From positions 62,001 through 126,000 of the forward strand of contig BQUP01000006.1 in NCBI GenBank assembly GCA_022835595.1: a DNA stretch of 64,000 nt, read 5' to 3'. Shown here one piece after another: positions 35,185-45,459 of this stretch. This stretch comes from Cystobasidium ongulense (taxonomy: Eukaryota; Basidiomycota; Cystobasidiomycetes; Cystobasidiales; Cystobasidiaceae). The notes under the pieces were generated by a model that saw only the letters and a list, made by a program, of their open reading frames with translations, was not told the DNA's origin and made no database searches. The position numbers were made by a program, and so were the translations under genes. Within the stretch, counting starts at the first letter, position 1, and each line of letters opens with the position of its first letter.

Positions 35185-36513
35185 ATGTGCTTCGCAGGCT
35201 TCTGGACAGTCAAAGCGCGCCCTTGGCAGTTCAAGGAACCAAAGCCGCCATCTCCGCCGAAGTCAGGTGTGTCTTCTGTCAGCGTCCATTAGTCCGTCCG
35301 GTAGTACCTCTTGATTCGCTAATTAGGCCTTACTGCATTACCAAACAGATCCACCTGAGCCAAAGAAGTTTTTCTATCGACGTCGTTACGATGCAGGCCA
35401 CGAAGAATTAACCCCCTACAGTCCACACCCTATTGAACTCGGGACCCATGTCTACCCTACTGCCGCTCATCTATATTGGACGATAGTATTCAGCAAGTAT
35501 CCGGAGGTAGTGCAAGCTATTCGAGCGTTGCGCGGTGTCGGAGATCATGATGAATCGGTTGCCAAGCTCTTACAGGTTGCCTTGCATTACAAGGGTCTTG
35601 CGGACCGCAACTTTGACCTTATCGGGCGCCGTAAAGGTGAGTCATGCTCTTACGACTGGGTTGGAGCGGAACAAGTTCTGACGTGACCTTACCGGAACTG
35701 CTCGTTAGAGATCATGATGGGAGTGCAAGTTCTAAAGTTTTGTCAGAATGCGACTTTGCAAAAAGCCTTGGCCGACACAGGCGATTCCCCTCTGTTGTAC
35801 ACCCAGATACCTACAAGAGGAGAGGCGAAGAACGATGAGGTTCTTAATGCTATAGCTGCACAAGTCTTTGCGGGCTCCGACGATTCTTCGAGATTTGGGA
35901 CACATGGAAAGGCACTCCCGAAGAAATGGGGTTCGCTATTGCATCGGGACGATGCATTCTGGGGCGTTGACCCGATACTAGACCCGAAGGGAGAAACGAC
36001 CAATCATCTGTAAGACTTTCACTCTCCAAGCCAGCCATCCGTCACAAAGACTTAGGGTCCTTCGTCTGCATCCAGTGGTAAAATTTTAGTTTGTCTCCGA
36101 AAGCATCTAAAGGATGGAAAAGACGGTGTAGTTGCCATGTCTAAAACCATGACTGTGATGCTAAGCAGTATTATCCATGATGGTGGTAGTAGCACAGGTC
36201 CGTCTCGTCTAGGTAAGCTGTAATCTTAGTAGCCCAAACCGAAGGCGTGGATGCTGATGAACTGCTTTGCGAAGCTGTTTATCCTTATCCTCCATTCAAT
36301 GATACTTATGGCTGGAACGTACCCGCGGTGGGTGACTTCTTACCAGGCTTGCCACCTGTTAGTGGAAGGCCGGGCAGAGGTCTCTATCCTTCACGGAGAC
36401 CAGGTCGCCAGTTCGCGCCGCCTCCCGGCGCTGGCTTTCGCGAAGCAGGCTGGGACAGGCCTCTCCCTCCGACAGAACAAGGCGTATCAGGTAAAATTGC
36501 TTTTCGACTATAG
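35185..36513 (+). CDS. NADAR-like protein, copy 2
   Basis: Tandem paralogue of the gene just upstream. Exons 35185-35266, 35349-35636, 35709-36009, 36076-36212 and 36230-36513 give 363 residues. The start ATG at 35185 gives MCFAGFWTVKARPWQFKEP, matching the FWRLDSPAWRAPRF stretch of copy 1. A Pro/Lys linker precedes FFYRRRYDAGHEELTPYSPH, then VYPTAAHLYWTIVFSKYPE, GDHDESVAKLLQVALHY, MMGVQVLKFCQNATLQKAL, FWGVDPILDPKGETTNHL and, after an intron, GKILVCLRKHLKDGKDGVVA. The same AH-in-place-of-EH substitution as copy 1 is present. The C-terminal exon is a Pro/Gly/Arg-rich tail (AVYPYPPFNDTYGWN and GRPGRGLYPSRRPGRQ) that copy 1 lacks. The two copies align along the NADAR part but differ at both ends, so the duplication is old. 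Confidence 0.75.
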
Positions 36514-36960
36514 AGTGTCGTTGAACAATCTCAGCTGATCTGATAAATATGCGCGTATACAGAACTCTTGAGGCGATCTCGCATTATCACAGGAAGAGGG
36601 CGCGCTATATCAGAGCCCTGCTTGCGCTGTCGACACTGAAGTCTTGTGAGAGCAGACGGGAGCAGGCTATGAACGGAAGCGAAAGCGACGCGCGACTAGA
36701 TGCTTCGTCTGACTGTTCTTGGTCGTAGGAGTGTGGGAAAGTTTGAGGGATGTCGCGTCTTCCTCCAGCGTCCTGGAAATATCAAAAGAAATTATTCATA
36801 CGCTAACTCCAAATGTACACCTGCTGTTCTTGATGTGGATATGGCATTGTTGGATGAAAGGCAGCCGACCTCACGGACCTTGTTTAGACCGTTTGCGTCT
36901 TTTTGATCACGATACCCTCGCAAAGCAAAGCGAAGGTCTGCCCCCGCCAACTGTGCCACG
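36514..36960. other. Intergenic region upstream of RhoGAP gene
   Basis: About 450 bp between copy 2 of the NADAR-like gene and the first ATG of the RhoGAP gene. One open frame passes through (36719 onwards), but it only shadows the RhoGAP exon in another frame. Confidence 0.4.
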
Positions 36961-39045
36961 ATGGCGGCCCAAGGTGGTTACTCATACTATGCCTCGCAGA
37001 CTGTACGCACACTTCGAGGCTTCCTGGACGCAGGTGTCAATGCTACGGGCTGGTCAAGCAGCACTCCGGATGAACGAGACGCCAGTGGGTCTCTGCGGCC
37101 TGCCGAGACGCACGAGCGAGATGGAGCGATGCCTGGCATACCTCGACGCGCCAGTGGAGCGGGCAAGAAGACTTCAAGACCCGGTGTAGGACACCTGTTC
37201 GATGGTCCACAACGAGAAGGACAACCAGAAGATGCGACCTTATCCGATCAAGCTGTCCGCCACCGTGTGCAGAACGACAGCAGCAATATCAACGCCTTCA
37301 AGCTGGACAGAGTTTTGTTCCATACTGGGCCAGCTAAAGATCCATACAATACCGAATCTCAAGACGAGTTACCACTCCTCGTGCTGTGTCCTTGCAGTTT
37401 ACCGAGCGAACTCTCAGAGCTCATAGTCTCGCAACTGACCGCTAGACTCGACAGCTACGCTCAGGAACCTTATATGCTCGTCGTATTTGCAAGCCCTTCG
37501 AGTCCCATTCCCGTTCAACACTTGGTCAGATACTATAGAGGGTTGTCATCTGAAGTGAGGCGGAACGTGCAGAGAATATGGATATGTCATGCTGGGCTCT
37601 TCACAAAGATGTAAGCTCCAGTTTCAATTCTCGTAGGTAATGTGGTTGATTGAATAATCAGATTGTAGTGCCGTCAGACTCTTTCTAAATACTATTGTCT
37701 CGGGCAAAGTTACGAGAAAAGGAAAAGTAAGATTAGTAGATTCCCTGAATGCACTAGCCCAAGATCTTGATTTATCAAGGTGAGTGTTCTCCTCTTCAAC
37801 GGTTTTGTGCTGCTCTCACCGACCTCTACATTCTGCAGCATTGAGATACCCCCGGAGGTGCTGACTTACGACTACAAAACAAACGGAAAACTGTCTATTG
37901 GCCGAGAAACTTCGCCCGTCTTTGGTGCTTCACTCGCCCTAGTAGGCATATTCTCACGTATTACTTTGCGCAGGTCCTTCTCTCGCTGACAACTCCGTGA
38001 ATTCAGCATATGACCGATGGCAAATTACCTCTTCCCATCCAGCAAGCACTTGAACATCTTCGTACCTCTTCACACCTCCAAACAGTCGGTTTGTTCCGCA
38101 AAGTACCAAGCATTACAATTCTAGACGTTTGCAAAGCAACATTCGACTCCAACATACCCATCACTTTCTCACAATGGCCAGATTCTGCTATTTTAGCTGG
38201 ATCAATAATGAAGAATTATCTGAGGAGCTTGAAATATCCTATTTTCCCGTCTGGCATGTATGAGCTTATCAGGCAATGCCCCGTTGATGAAAGCGACGCT
38301 GTCAGATACATAAAGCATAAGCTGATACCTACTCTGGAGGAAGAACATCCGGATGGACGATCTGTAGTCGTCCTACTTGAAGAGATACTTCGCTTGCTGA
38401 AGGATGTTGCGGCGTATAAGGGTGGGAAATACTCATCATCTAATAGTGTGAGGAGAAGGAAGCTAAGGAGCTCTGTTCTCGCTTTCCAGACACCAATCAA
38501 ATGGACAGTCATAATCTAGCAGTGGTCTTTCTGCCCGTCCTAGTCCGTTCCGCCGACATTCGTCAAGATGCATTCATGTGCACAATGCCAAGAAAAGTGA
38601 ACTTGGATAGGCAGGTCACGGAACAGAAGGAACGGAGAGAGCAACATTCGTCACTAGGAATGATCCTCAAGCTATGCATTGACCGCTATGATGAGATATT
38701 CGCATCTCCACATTGCGCAAATGGGCAAGAGAAACAATCAACGACACCAAAAGCGCCTCTATCTTCGAGGAGCGCAAGTGCAGCATCATCAAGCTCATCG
38801 GCAGTGAGTCGCTCAACCACGAATATCGTGCACGCTAGGGTTGATCATTGATAATCCTACCACCAAAGGAACCCTCCTCTGAACGATCAGCCAGCAACAA
38901 CGACAAGCGCACAATACGGCGGAACAACTCTGCGACTTTGAAATTGCTAGGATCACCAGGAACAGTTAGGAAGAAGATGAATGGGAAAGCAGCTAGAAGC
39001 GAAGCCACGCGAGAGAGTGCTCGTGGCCTTTTTGCGAATCCTTGA
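36961..39045 (+). CDS. CRAL-TRIO/RhoGAP protein (p50RhoGAP/Ecm25-like)
   Basis: GTPase-activating protein for a Rho-family GTPase, with an N-terminal Sec14-like lipid-binding module, the layout of human ARHGAP1 and yeast Ecm25. The start at 36961 opens a low-complexity leader. The CRAL-TRIO part covers LPLLVLCPCSLPSELSELIV, YMLVVFASPSSPIPVQHLVR and RIWICHAGLFTK, then by splicing (37615/37670) IAVRLFLNTIVSGKVTRKGK. The RhoGAP domain begins near IEIPPEVLTYDY and contains PLPIQQALEHLRTSS, the arginine-finger motif VGLFRKVPS, and SHNLAVVFLPVLVRS. A donor GCA/GTGAGT near 38802 joins EPSSERSASNNDKR at about 38869, so the protein ends at 39045 (SARGLFANP) rather than at the in-frame stop 38851. The catalytic Arg is present. 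It probably acts at membranes in polarity control. Confidence 0.88.
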
Positions 39046-39377
39046 AGCAGGCTACACGTGCCTTGGTGGGATTTGTCAGCAGCCTGACTAATTTGGGAAG
39101 TCAAGGTCCAGACGACTGCAGATACACCTACGTGATGCTGGATTGCCAATGGTAGCCTCTTCACAGCCTGATTGGAGCAGGCATTCTTCGGGCTGTGTCT
39201 TGGGCTGTTTCTCGAGTTGCATGTAACTTATTCGACATTTGAATTCCACGACTGATATCGCAACAAGTCGTTCGATTGAGGCGACGGCGACGATGTCCGC
39301 CTTTGCTGTCCAATGCAGCTTGCTTCTGCACGCACAGGAACGAAGGAGCATACAATACACTGCTACACGTCGCAGCC
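39046..39377. promoter_or_regulatory. Upstream region of SREBP gene
   Basis: About 330 bp between the RhoGAP stop and the SREBP start codon, expected to contain the SREBP promoter. An SRE-like element (TCACNCCAC) was looked for in this stretch and not found. Confidence 0.4.
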
Positions 39378-42300
39378 ATGGACGACGACTTTGACTTTCT
39401 CCGCTACCTCGACTTTGGCACCACCTCGTCGAGCAGCCTCCAGCAACAGCCGCACTCTGCAGCCAGCGCCACATTCGGACTCAACAGCAACGCCTCGACA
39501 GCATCCAGCTACGCCTCGCCGCAAGACAAGTCCACAGGCAGCAGCGAATGGAGCGTCTCTTCGCCCTCGGGCTCGTCGGCCTCGTACACCAAGTCTCCCC
39601 TGTTCGGCAGCATCAACTCGATCCCGTCGCTCTTTGACAGCTCGTTCTCGTGGGATGCTCTGAATACGGCTGGGAACACCACAAGCAGCAATAGCAATGC
39701 AGCATCAAGCATGTACAACGCACCTTCGTCCTATGCACCCTCGCAGACTTCAGCCAACTCGCCCCCGTTCGATCTGTCCATATACGGCCCATCAGCTGCA
39801 ACATCGAACCACGATTCAGGAAACGCCACCAACAATGCATTCAATGCAAATGCAAGCAACGGATACAGCAATGCGCCTGTCCAGGACAATGTGAGTAGTC
39901 CTCTCAGCTAGAGCTTCTTACCGTTGACTAATCTCCCTGTGCTGTTTCTTGCAGACCACATCTGGGCTCACCCAGCAATGGCAGCAGCTCCTCCTTCAGC
40001 AAGCGCAGTTACAGCTTCAGATGCAGCTACAGACTGGGAATATGCCGAATGCTAACATGCAACAGCAACAGCAACAGCACCAGCAGCAACAACAGCAATT
40101 TCCCACCATGCAGGTCTCGCCCATTCCACAACAGCAAGCACAGTTTACTATGCCATTCCCACAAACCCTGCAACCAGCTCAGAATCCCACACATACGCAG
40201 AACAATCAGCAGATACCATTGCAGCAGCAGCCTGCTCAATTCCAGCTTTCCACTGAGGATTGGAGCTCCCGCGTATCGTCTCAAGTCGGGCAAGCTCAGC
40301 ACGTGCCCCTAAATATCAACCCTACACCGTCACCAAATGTTATGCATGGACAAAGCCAATCCATGCCATGTAAGCTTAGTTTCCGCTCAACATAATTATT
40401 CCACACTAACTATAGATATAATCCCACAGCCGTCTTTGCACCTATGCAACCGCAGCCGCAACAAACGTATCAAGCACAGCGAAGTCTGAGCCCTACCGAA
40501 CTTCCTCCTATGCTTTCACAACAACCCAAGCCTATTGCACCATTGCCTAAGCGGGACGGTGCTGGTGTAGCAATCATGCCGACAGGGGCTGCACAGCATG
40601 TCACCTCGGTCAAGAACAATAAGATCGCCAAGACGGGTTTGAAACGATCGTACCAGCAAGTGAAGACAGAGGACAATTCAGACGAAGATAGGAAACGATT
40701 AGCTCCCACTTTGAGCAGAAGTTCAAGCGCCGAGACGAGTGCTGGCAATAGCAGCAGTGGGACTGGAGACAACGACACAAAGAACGAGAAGAAGACTCCA
40801 GGAGGTCACAATGCCGTAGAGCAGAAGTACAGGCGCGGAATCAACGATTCTTTAATCACCTTGAGAGAAATCGTTCCGGCTTTGCAACACCTACGAGCTC
40901 TACCGGGAATGGAGAACGCCCAGCGTAAACAATCGCAATTCAGCTTGGCGGCCTCGGTCACCCCCGCTGCACCTATTGGCTTCGTGGATGGTGTTATGGC
41001 ACCTACTAAGCTTTCAAAGCAGTTGATCCTGGTAACAGCTACAGATTACATACGCTTCTTACAGAACAGGCGTATTGAGCTGGAAGGAGAACTAGAGTGC
41101 TACAAAACCGCTATTAGAGACTGCGTTGAAGACGCTCAAGTCGTCTTTGGTCTGGCTGAATCTAGATGGTCTCCTATTAGACAAGCTATTCTAAAGGATA
41201 GAGAAGATATCTATTATTCAAGAATCGCTTCGAAAGAACAGTCTAAGAAACAGGCTAGACTTGAACGTCAGAAGAATGCTGGAAGTAAGAAAACCGAACC
41301 GGGTGCTCTAGATAGTAACGGCGCTCCGATAGTGTCGGATGATGAAGATGACGATGATGATGATGAAGACGAAGATATGGAAGACGGTGATGCCCAGGGT
41401 GTTTCTTCCGCTGTTCCTTCAAAGGGACAAGCTAAGTCGAGAGGCCGTAAGCCTGCCAACAACAAGAAAGCGTCAAGCCCAAGAAAGAAGGCAAATACGA
41501 ACTCTGCTCGCTCGATTGCAAATGATAATTCTAAAGCACTCATGTCTGTGTTTGCTGGAGTTTCTTTCGTTGGCGGTGCAGGTTACGATCTACTATTCGG
41601 TTCTTCAGCTTCGGCTGCCGCTCAGAATGGCGGAGAAGCTGTCTCACCTAGTCAAGTCTGGTCAAGGGGTAACATACTTCGAAGAGGCACTACTCCATCA
41701 ATTGCAGCGGTGCAGGATTTACCCGGTCTACAAGCATTCTTCCTTCAACGACCTGCACTACTTTCCGGACTAGTCATGCTTTCAGTCGCTGTTATACTGG
41801 GATATATCTATTTCAACCTTCTACCAGTGGTGTGGAATCGAATCAACGGATCCGCGCACGAAGCAAAGAAAGCGAGAGCGAGAGCTACGCTAGTGCGGAA
41901 GACGAAGTCACCTGCTTCTGTACCTATCAATGAAGAACGGGATGCATTGGCTGTGCTCTCTGGTTTTCCATCGGGATCTGTCTCTTCCGTTATAGCACTG
42001 CCCGTCCTCCTTTCGAACTTCTTTATCAATTTCTTCAGTGGAAGTGTACCGTCTCATTTCGTTGAAGCGGAAGATGAAAGCTCGGATCTGGAACAAGCTG
42101 CCTCCGCTCTTCGATTGCTCGAATTATCCAATGATGGCAATACGTCTTACATGGCAAAAGCCGTCGCTGTTTTCAGTCTATACAACATTACTCGGTCGGG
42201 TGCTTGGCCCGCTACGAAGGCATCTATTCCTCTTCTCGCTCGTGCTCAAGCTCTACTTGCCCTTTCCTTCGTTGATCTTTTCGGTCCTCGAGTCACTCGT

Positions 42301-43116
42301 CAAGCTTCGTCGATGTGGATGGATGCCCAGTCGCTCCTCAAGAAGGAAGATATGACTGCTGGATGGCTGGGATTCGCGCTCTCTTCTTCCTTTGAAGAGG
42401 CTTGCAAGGCTGTCGAAGGATCAAAATCCATCACCCCAATTTATCAAGTCGCCGAAGTCAGAGCGCAGTCCATCCTTCTACAAGCTTGGTCTACTGTCTT
42501 TACGAGCGTCGTCAGCGCTACGACATTTTCACAAACTGCCGGCGTGTCCACTTCAACTCCTGCTCCCGATAACGCTAGCAAGACTGCCGAAGTAGATGAT
42601 ATACTCGCCTCTATGCCTTCATCTTCTCCTTCGTACGCTTTAGCGTTGCTCAGTAAGGGTATTCAAGCGCTTGGCCAAAATGACAAAGCTACTGCTCTCA
42701 AGGTCGCACTACATCTCGCTCCAGCTCATACACAGTCTCTGGCGAGTGTACGAGCATTCTCATCCCTTGTCAGCGGACGCCCTGAACCTGCATCTATTGA
42801 AAGCACCGGCGGTCCTGTTGATACGTTGGCCTATTCTACGATTGCATGGCTTTCGATCCGTCAAATCGCAAAAGCTTCGTTGTCTAGCACACCTTCAAAG
42901 GGAGATGCCGAATCTGAGGAGAATCAAAATACGGATGAAGCTGGCTTGCAAGTGGCTACCATTAGGTTGAGAAAGCTCCTAGCGAACGAGGTGTTCTCGA
43001 CCAATGGCGACGAGTCTTTCGTAGATGCGCAGGATAATTGCGTGGAACAGCTTGTCAATATTGGAAGACAGGCTGCTGGTCTTGATGCATTGAGTGACAG
43101 TGGTTGTGAATTGTAG
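39378..43116 (+). CDS. SRE1: SREBP/Sre1-type membrane-bound bHLH transcription factor
   Basis: Sterol- and oxygen-responsive transcription factor held in the ER until its N-terminus is released. Exons 39378-39890, 39955-40369 and 40430-43116 give 1204 residues. The N-terminus is acidic (MDDDFDFLRYLDFG), a likely activation domain, then Ser/Asn-rich and Gln-rich. The bHLH begins near residue 430: GGHNAVEQKYRRGINDSLIT, with the Tyr in place of the usual Arg that marks SREBPs. Helix 2 (KQLILVTATDYIRFLQNRRI) follows an unusually long loop of about 45 residues. An Asp/Glu run (residues about 610-630) precedes two hydrophobic segments (near FAGVSFVGGAGYDLLFG and LLSGLVMLSVAVILGYIYFN), the expected hairpin. 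The remaining 430 residues match the C-terminal regulatory region in size. Whether SCAP or a Dsc-type protease is used is not visible here. Confidence 0.93.
40059..40098. repeat. CAG/CAA tract coding for polyglutamine in SREBP
   Basis: A run of CAA and CAG codons, interrupted by CAC, in exon 2 of the SREBP gene, encoding Gln with one His. It sits in a wider Gln-rich activation-type region. Confidence 0.85.
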
Positions 43117-43369
43117 GACTTCTTTCTTTTCATACATATCCAATACTGTATCAATTTACTAGCGAAGTTTCGTTGTATCGACTTCTTTCGGAATACTTCT
43201 AATCAGTAGACACTACTTGCTACTGCAATACCTCGGTTCTCGATATCGTTTCAATCAATTTGCAACAGCGTATTTGCCACACTATGACCAGCCCTTCAAG
43301 CTAGGCACACAAAAGTCAGCTTTCAACCGACTGGGCCAGCAGACGACCAGCTGAGAGACGGAAGCTGCC

Positions 43370-45235
43370 ATGGGGAGCTGGCAGGATGGGGTCAGTGATC
43401 CCACTGACGACCTGAAGCTGCGCGTTGGAGCGATCTTTGTCCTGTTGCTCGTGAGTTGGTGATGATGATTATAGCACACCGTCGACAAGAGCTAGCAGCT
43501 GACAGCGTGCTGCGTAGACGTCAGCTGTAGGAAGCTTGCTGCCTATCATATCGAAGAGATACCACAATGCGAACACAGAAGGATCAGATACCTTCCTGAG
43601 CTCGTTCGCTCCTGCTTTCTTCGATTTCACGAGTATGTCATTATTTTTCAGAAAGGCATACCTCAGTACTCGCCATATAGCGGGAGGAGCATCCGAGCTA
43701 ACTGGAGCTTGCTGCGATACTACAGAATACCTCGGCAGCGGTATCATTATCGCTACTGCTTTCGTACACCTTCTTAGCCCAGCTTTCGAAGAATTAAACG
43801 ACCCGTCCCTTCCTGAAGTATGGAGAAAGTATGACTGGGCTGCCGTGTTAGCCATGGTAGCGGTCTTCGCTATATGTAAGGTTAATCAGCTTTGGCTATT
43901 ATATGCTAGCTGATCTTTGTGTCTTGCATTTGCAGTTACCGTAGAGCTGCTTGCATTTAGAGTCGGCAATCGAGTCCTAGACAAGCTAGGAGTGGCCTAG
44001 TACGCGGCTTCACTTTTACGCCTTAAGCCAGAATCGACCTGCTGACCATTCTTTTGGTACCACAGCGATGCACATGACCACGCGCACGGCGCTCATGGTC
44101 CCTGCGAGGCAACAAGCCGGCACGACGACGAGCATCATTTCCTGGACGGCGGTGTTCATCAAGAGCCACAAGTGTACACAATTCCAGAGGAAGACGACCA
44201 AGCATCGGCAATAGGGGAAAGAACTCCGATCTTACACAAGCGCCCTAGCACGAACAGCTTGTCTCGGCCGCGTGCGATGCAAAGGAATTATAGCTCGCAA
44301 CGGCAATTACTTTATGGGACCATGGGCCATCACGGAAAAGATTGCTGTCTTAACGACCCGAGTAAGATCCGCCAGCTGCTTCAGAATGGACACGCTAGTC
44401 CGAGCTTGTCAGCAAGATCGCCTCAAATGGGTAACGGGCATGGACATCACGAGGATGCATTTCATGTTTCTCTGCACTACTCACATCACCCGGAAGAGCA
44501 CGAGACCGAGAGTCAAAGTAAACAGCAGGAAACATCACATCATTCAGCGCATCAAATCATCGGCGTTGCGATTCTAGAGTTTGGCGTCGTCCTACATAGC
44601 TTCGTTGTCGGGATGACCTTGGCGGTAGTAGAGCGCTTTCCAACTCTCTTTGTCGTCATCACATTACACCGTAAGTTATACCTTATGGGTAGCTTCGTTT
44701 TCTACACTGGCTGACTGTGTGTCTTGCATCATGTAGAAATGTTCGAAGGCCTGGGCTTAGGAGCAAGACTTGCTGGACTCAATTTACCTAAGAGACTTCA
44801 CTGGGTGCCTGTCGCTGCAGCATTTCTTTTCTCGGCAATTACGCCCGTGGGGCTAGGTGTTGGATTGCTTGTGCGCAAATCGTATAGTCCAGATTCACCT
44901 GTAGCTTTGATCGTATCTGGCATCCTTGATTCCCTTTCTGCGGGTATCTTGCTGGTATGTCAAGCCCGGTCAAGCCCCAAACGATGTTCGAATTCATCAG
45001 CTGATATACTCCCATCTTAGTATACTGGTCTTGTAGAATTGCTGTGTGCCGAGTTCCTGTTCCATCAAGAGATGCGGGAGGCACCACTTTCACGTGTTCT
45101 ATATGCCTTGGGCTGCGTCATATTGGGTGCCATCGCTATGTCAGTACTAGGTAAGTGTAGATGTCCCTTCGACTGACTCGCTTGAATGCATCACTAATTA
45201 GTGCGACTTTTTGGTGAACAGGCATTTGGGCTTAA
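43370..45235 (+). CDS. ZIP-family zinc/iron transporter with His-rich loop
   Basis: Membrane importer of Zn or Fe into the cytosol. The start at 43370 gives MGSWQDGVSDPTDDLKLRVG and AIFVLLL, spliced to TSAVGSLLPIISKRY (span 1). The next intron (GTATGT near 43633 to AG near 43726) joins DFT to KYLGSGIIIATAFVHLLSPA, the ZIP span 2. Span 3 is AAVLAMVAVFAIFTVELLAF. A long loop follows that is rich in His, Gly and Asp (DAHDHAHGAHGP, HHEDAFHVSLHYSHHPEEHE), the metal-sensing loop of ZIPs. Span 4 has the core HQIIGVAILEFGVVLHSFVV and span 5 the QMFEGLGLGARL motif, joined over an intron at 44.67-44.73 kb. The last exons encode TGLVELLCAEFLF and end SVLGIWA at 45235. All metal-site residues of spans 4 and 5 (H, E/S, G) are visible. 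Plasma-membrane location is likely. Confidence 0.93.
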
Positions 45236-45459
45236 ACGCTATCTATCATTGTTCAATACTTCTGCATTACTTGGACATTGCGCCAACTGCTATCATTGTA
45301 CCATTTACGCATGAAAATGCTATAGACTAGTCCACGCAAGACTAAGAAATCCAACCCACGAACGAAGCGCAATGTCTTCACACCGTTAAATAGGACTATA
45401 ACTACAGAAGAACTGCTATAACGAATACTGCGCTGATGGTTCGTTTCAGCTGGATCGAT
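45236..45459. other. Convergent spacer ZIP-monooxygenase
   Basis: Short spacer between the ends of two convergent genes, probably overlapping 3' UTRs. Nothing else seen. Confidence 0.4.

Noticed and set aside
43640-43725. In-frame reading through the ZIP gene intron (KAYLSTRHIAGG)
   Set aside because: Removing it joins DFT to KYLGSGIIIATAF, the ZIP consensus, so it is intronic.
43469-43855. Minus-strand 128-codon frame across the ZIP gene
   Set aside because: Opposite to confirmed ZIP exons and without recognisable features.
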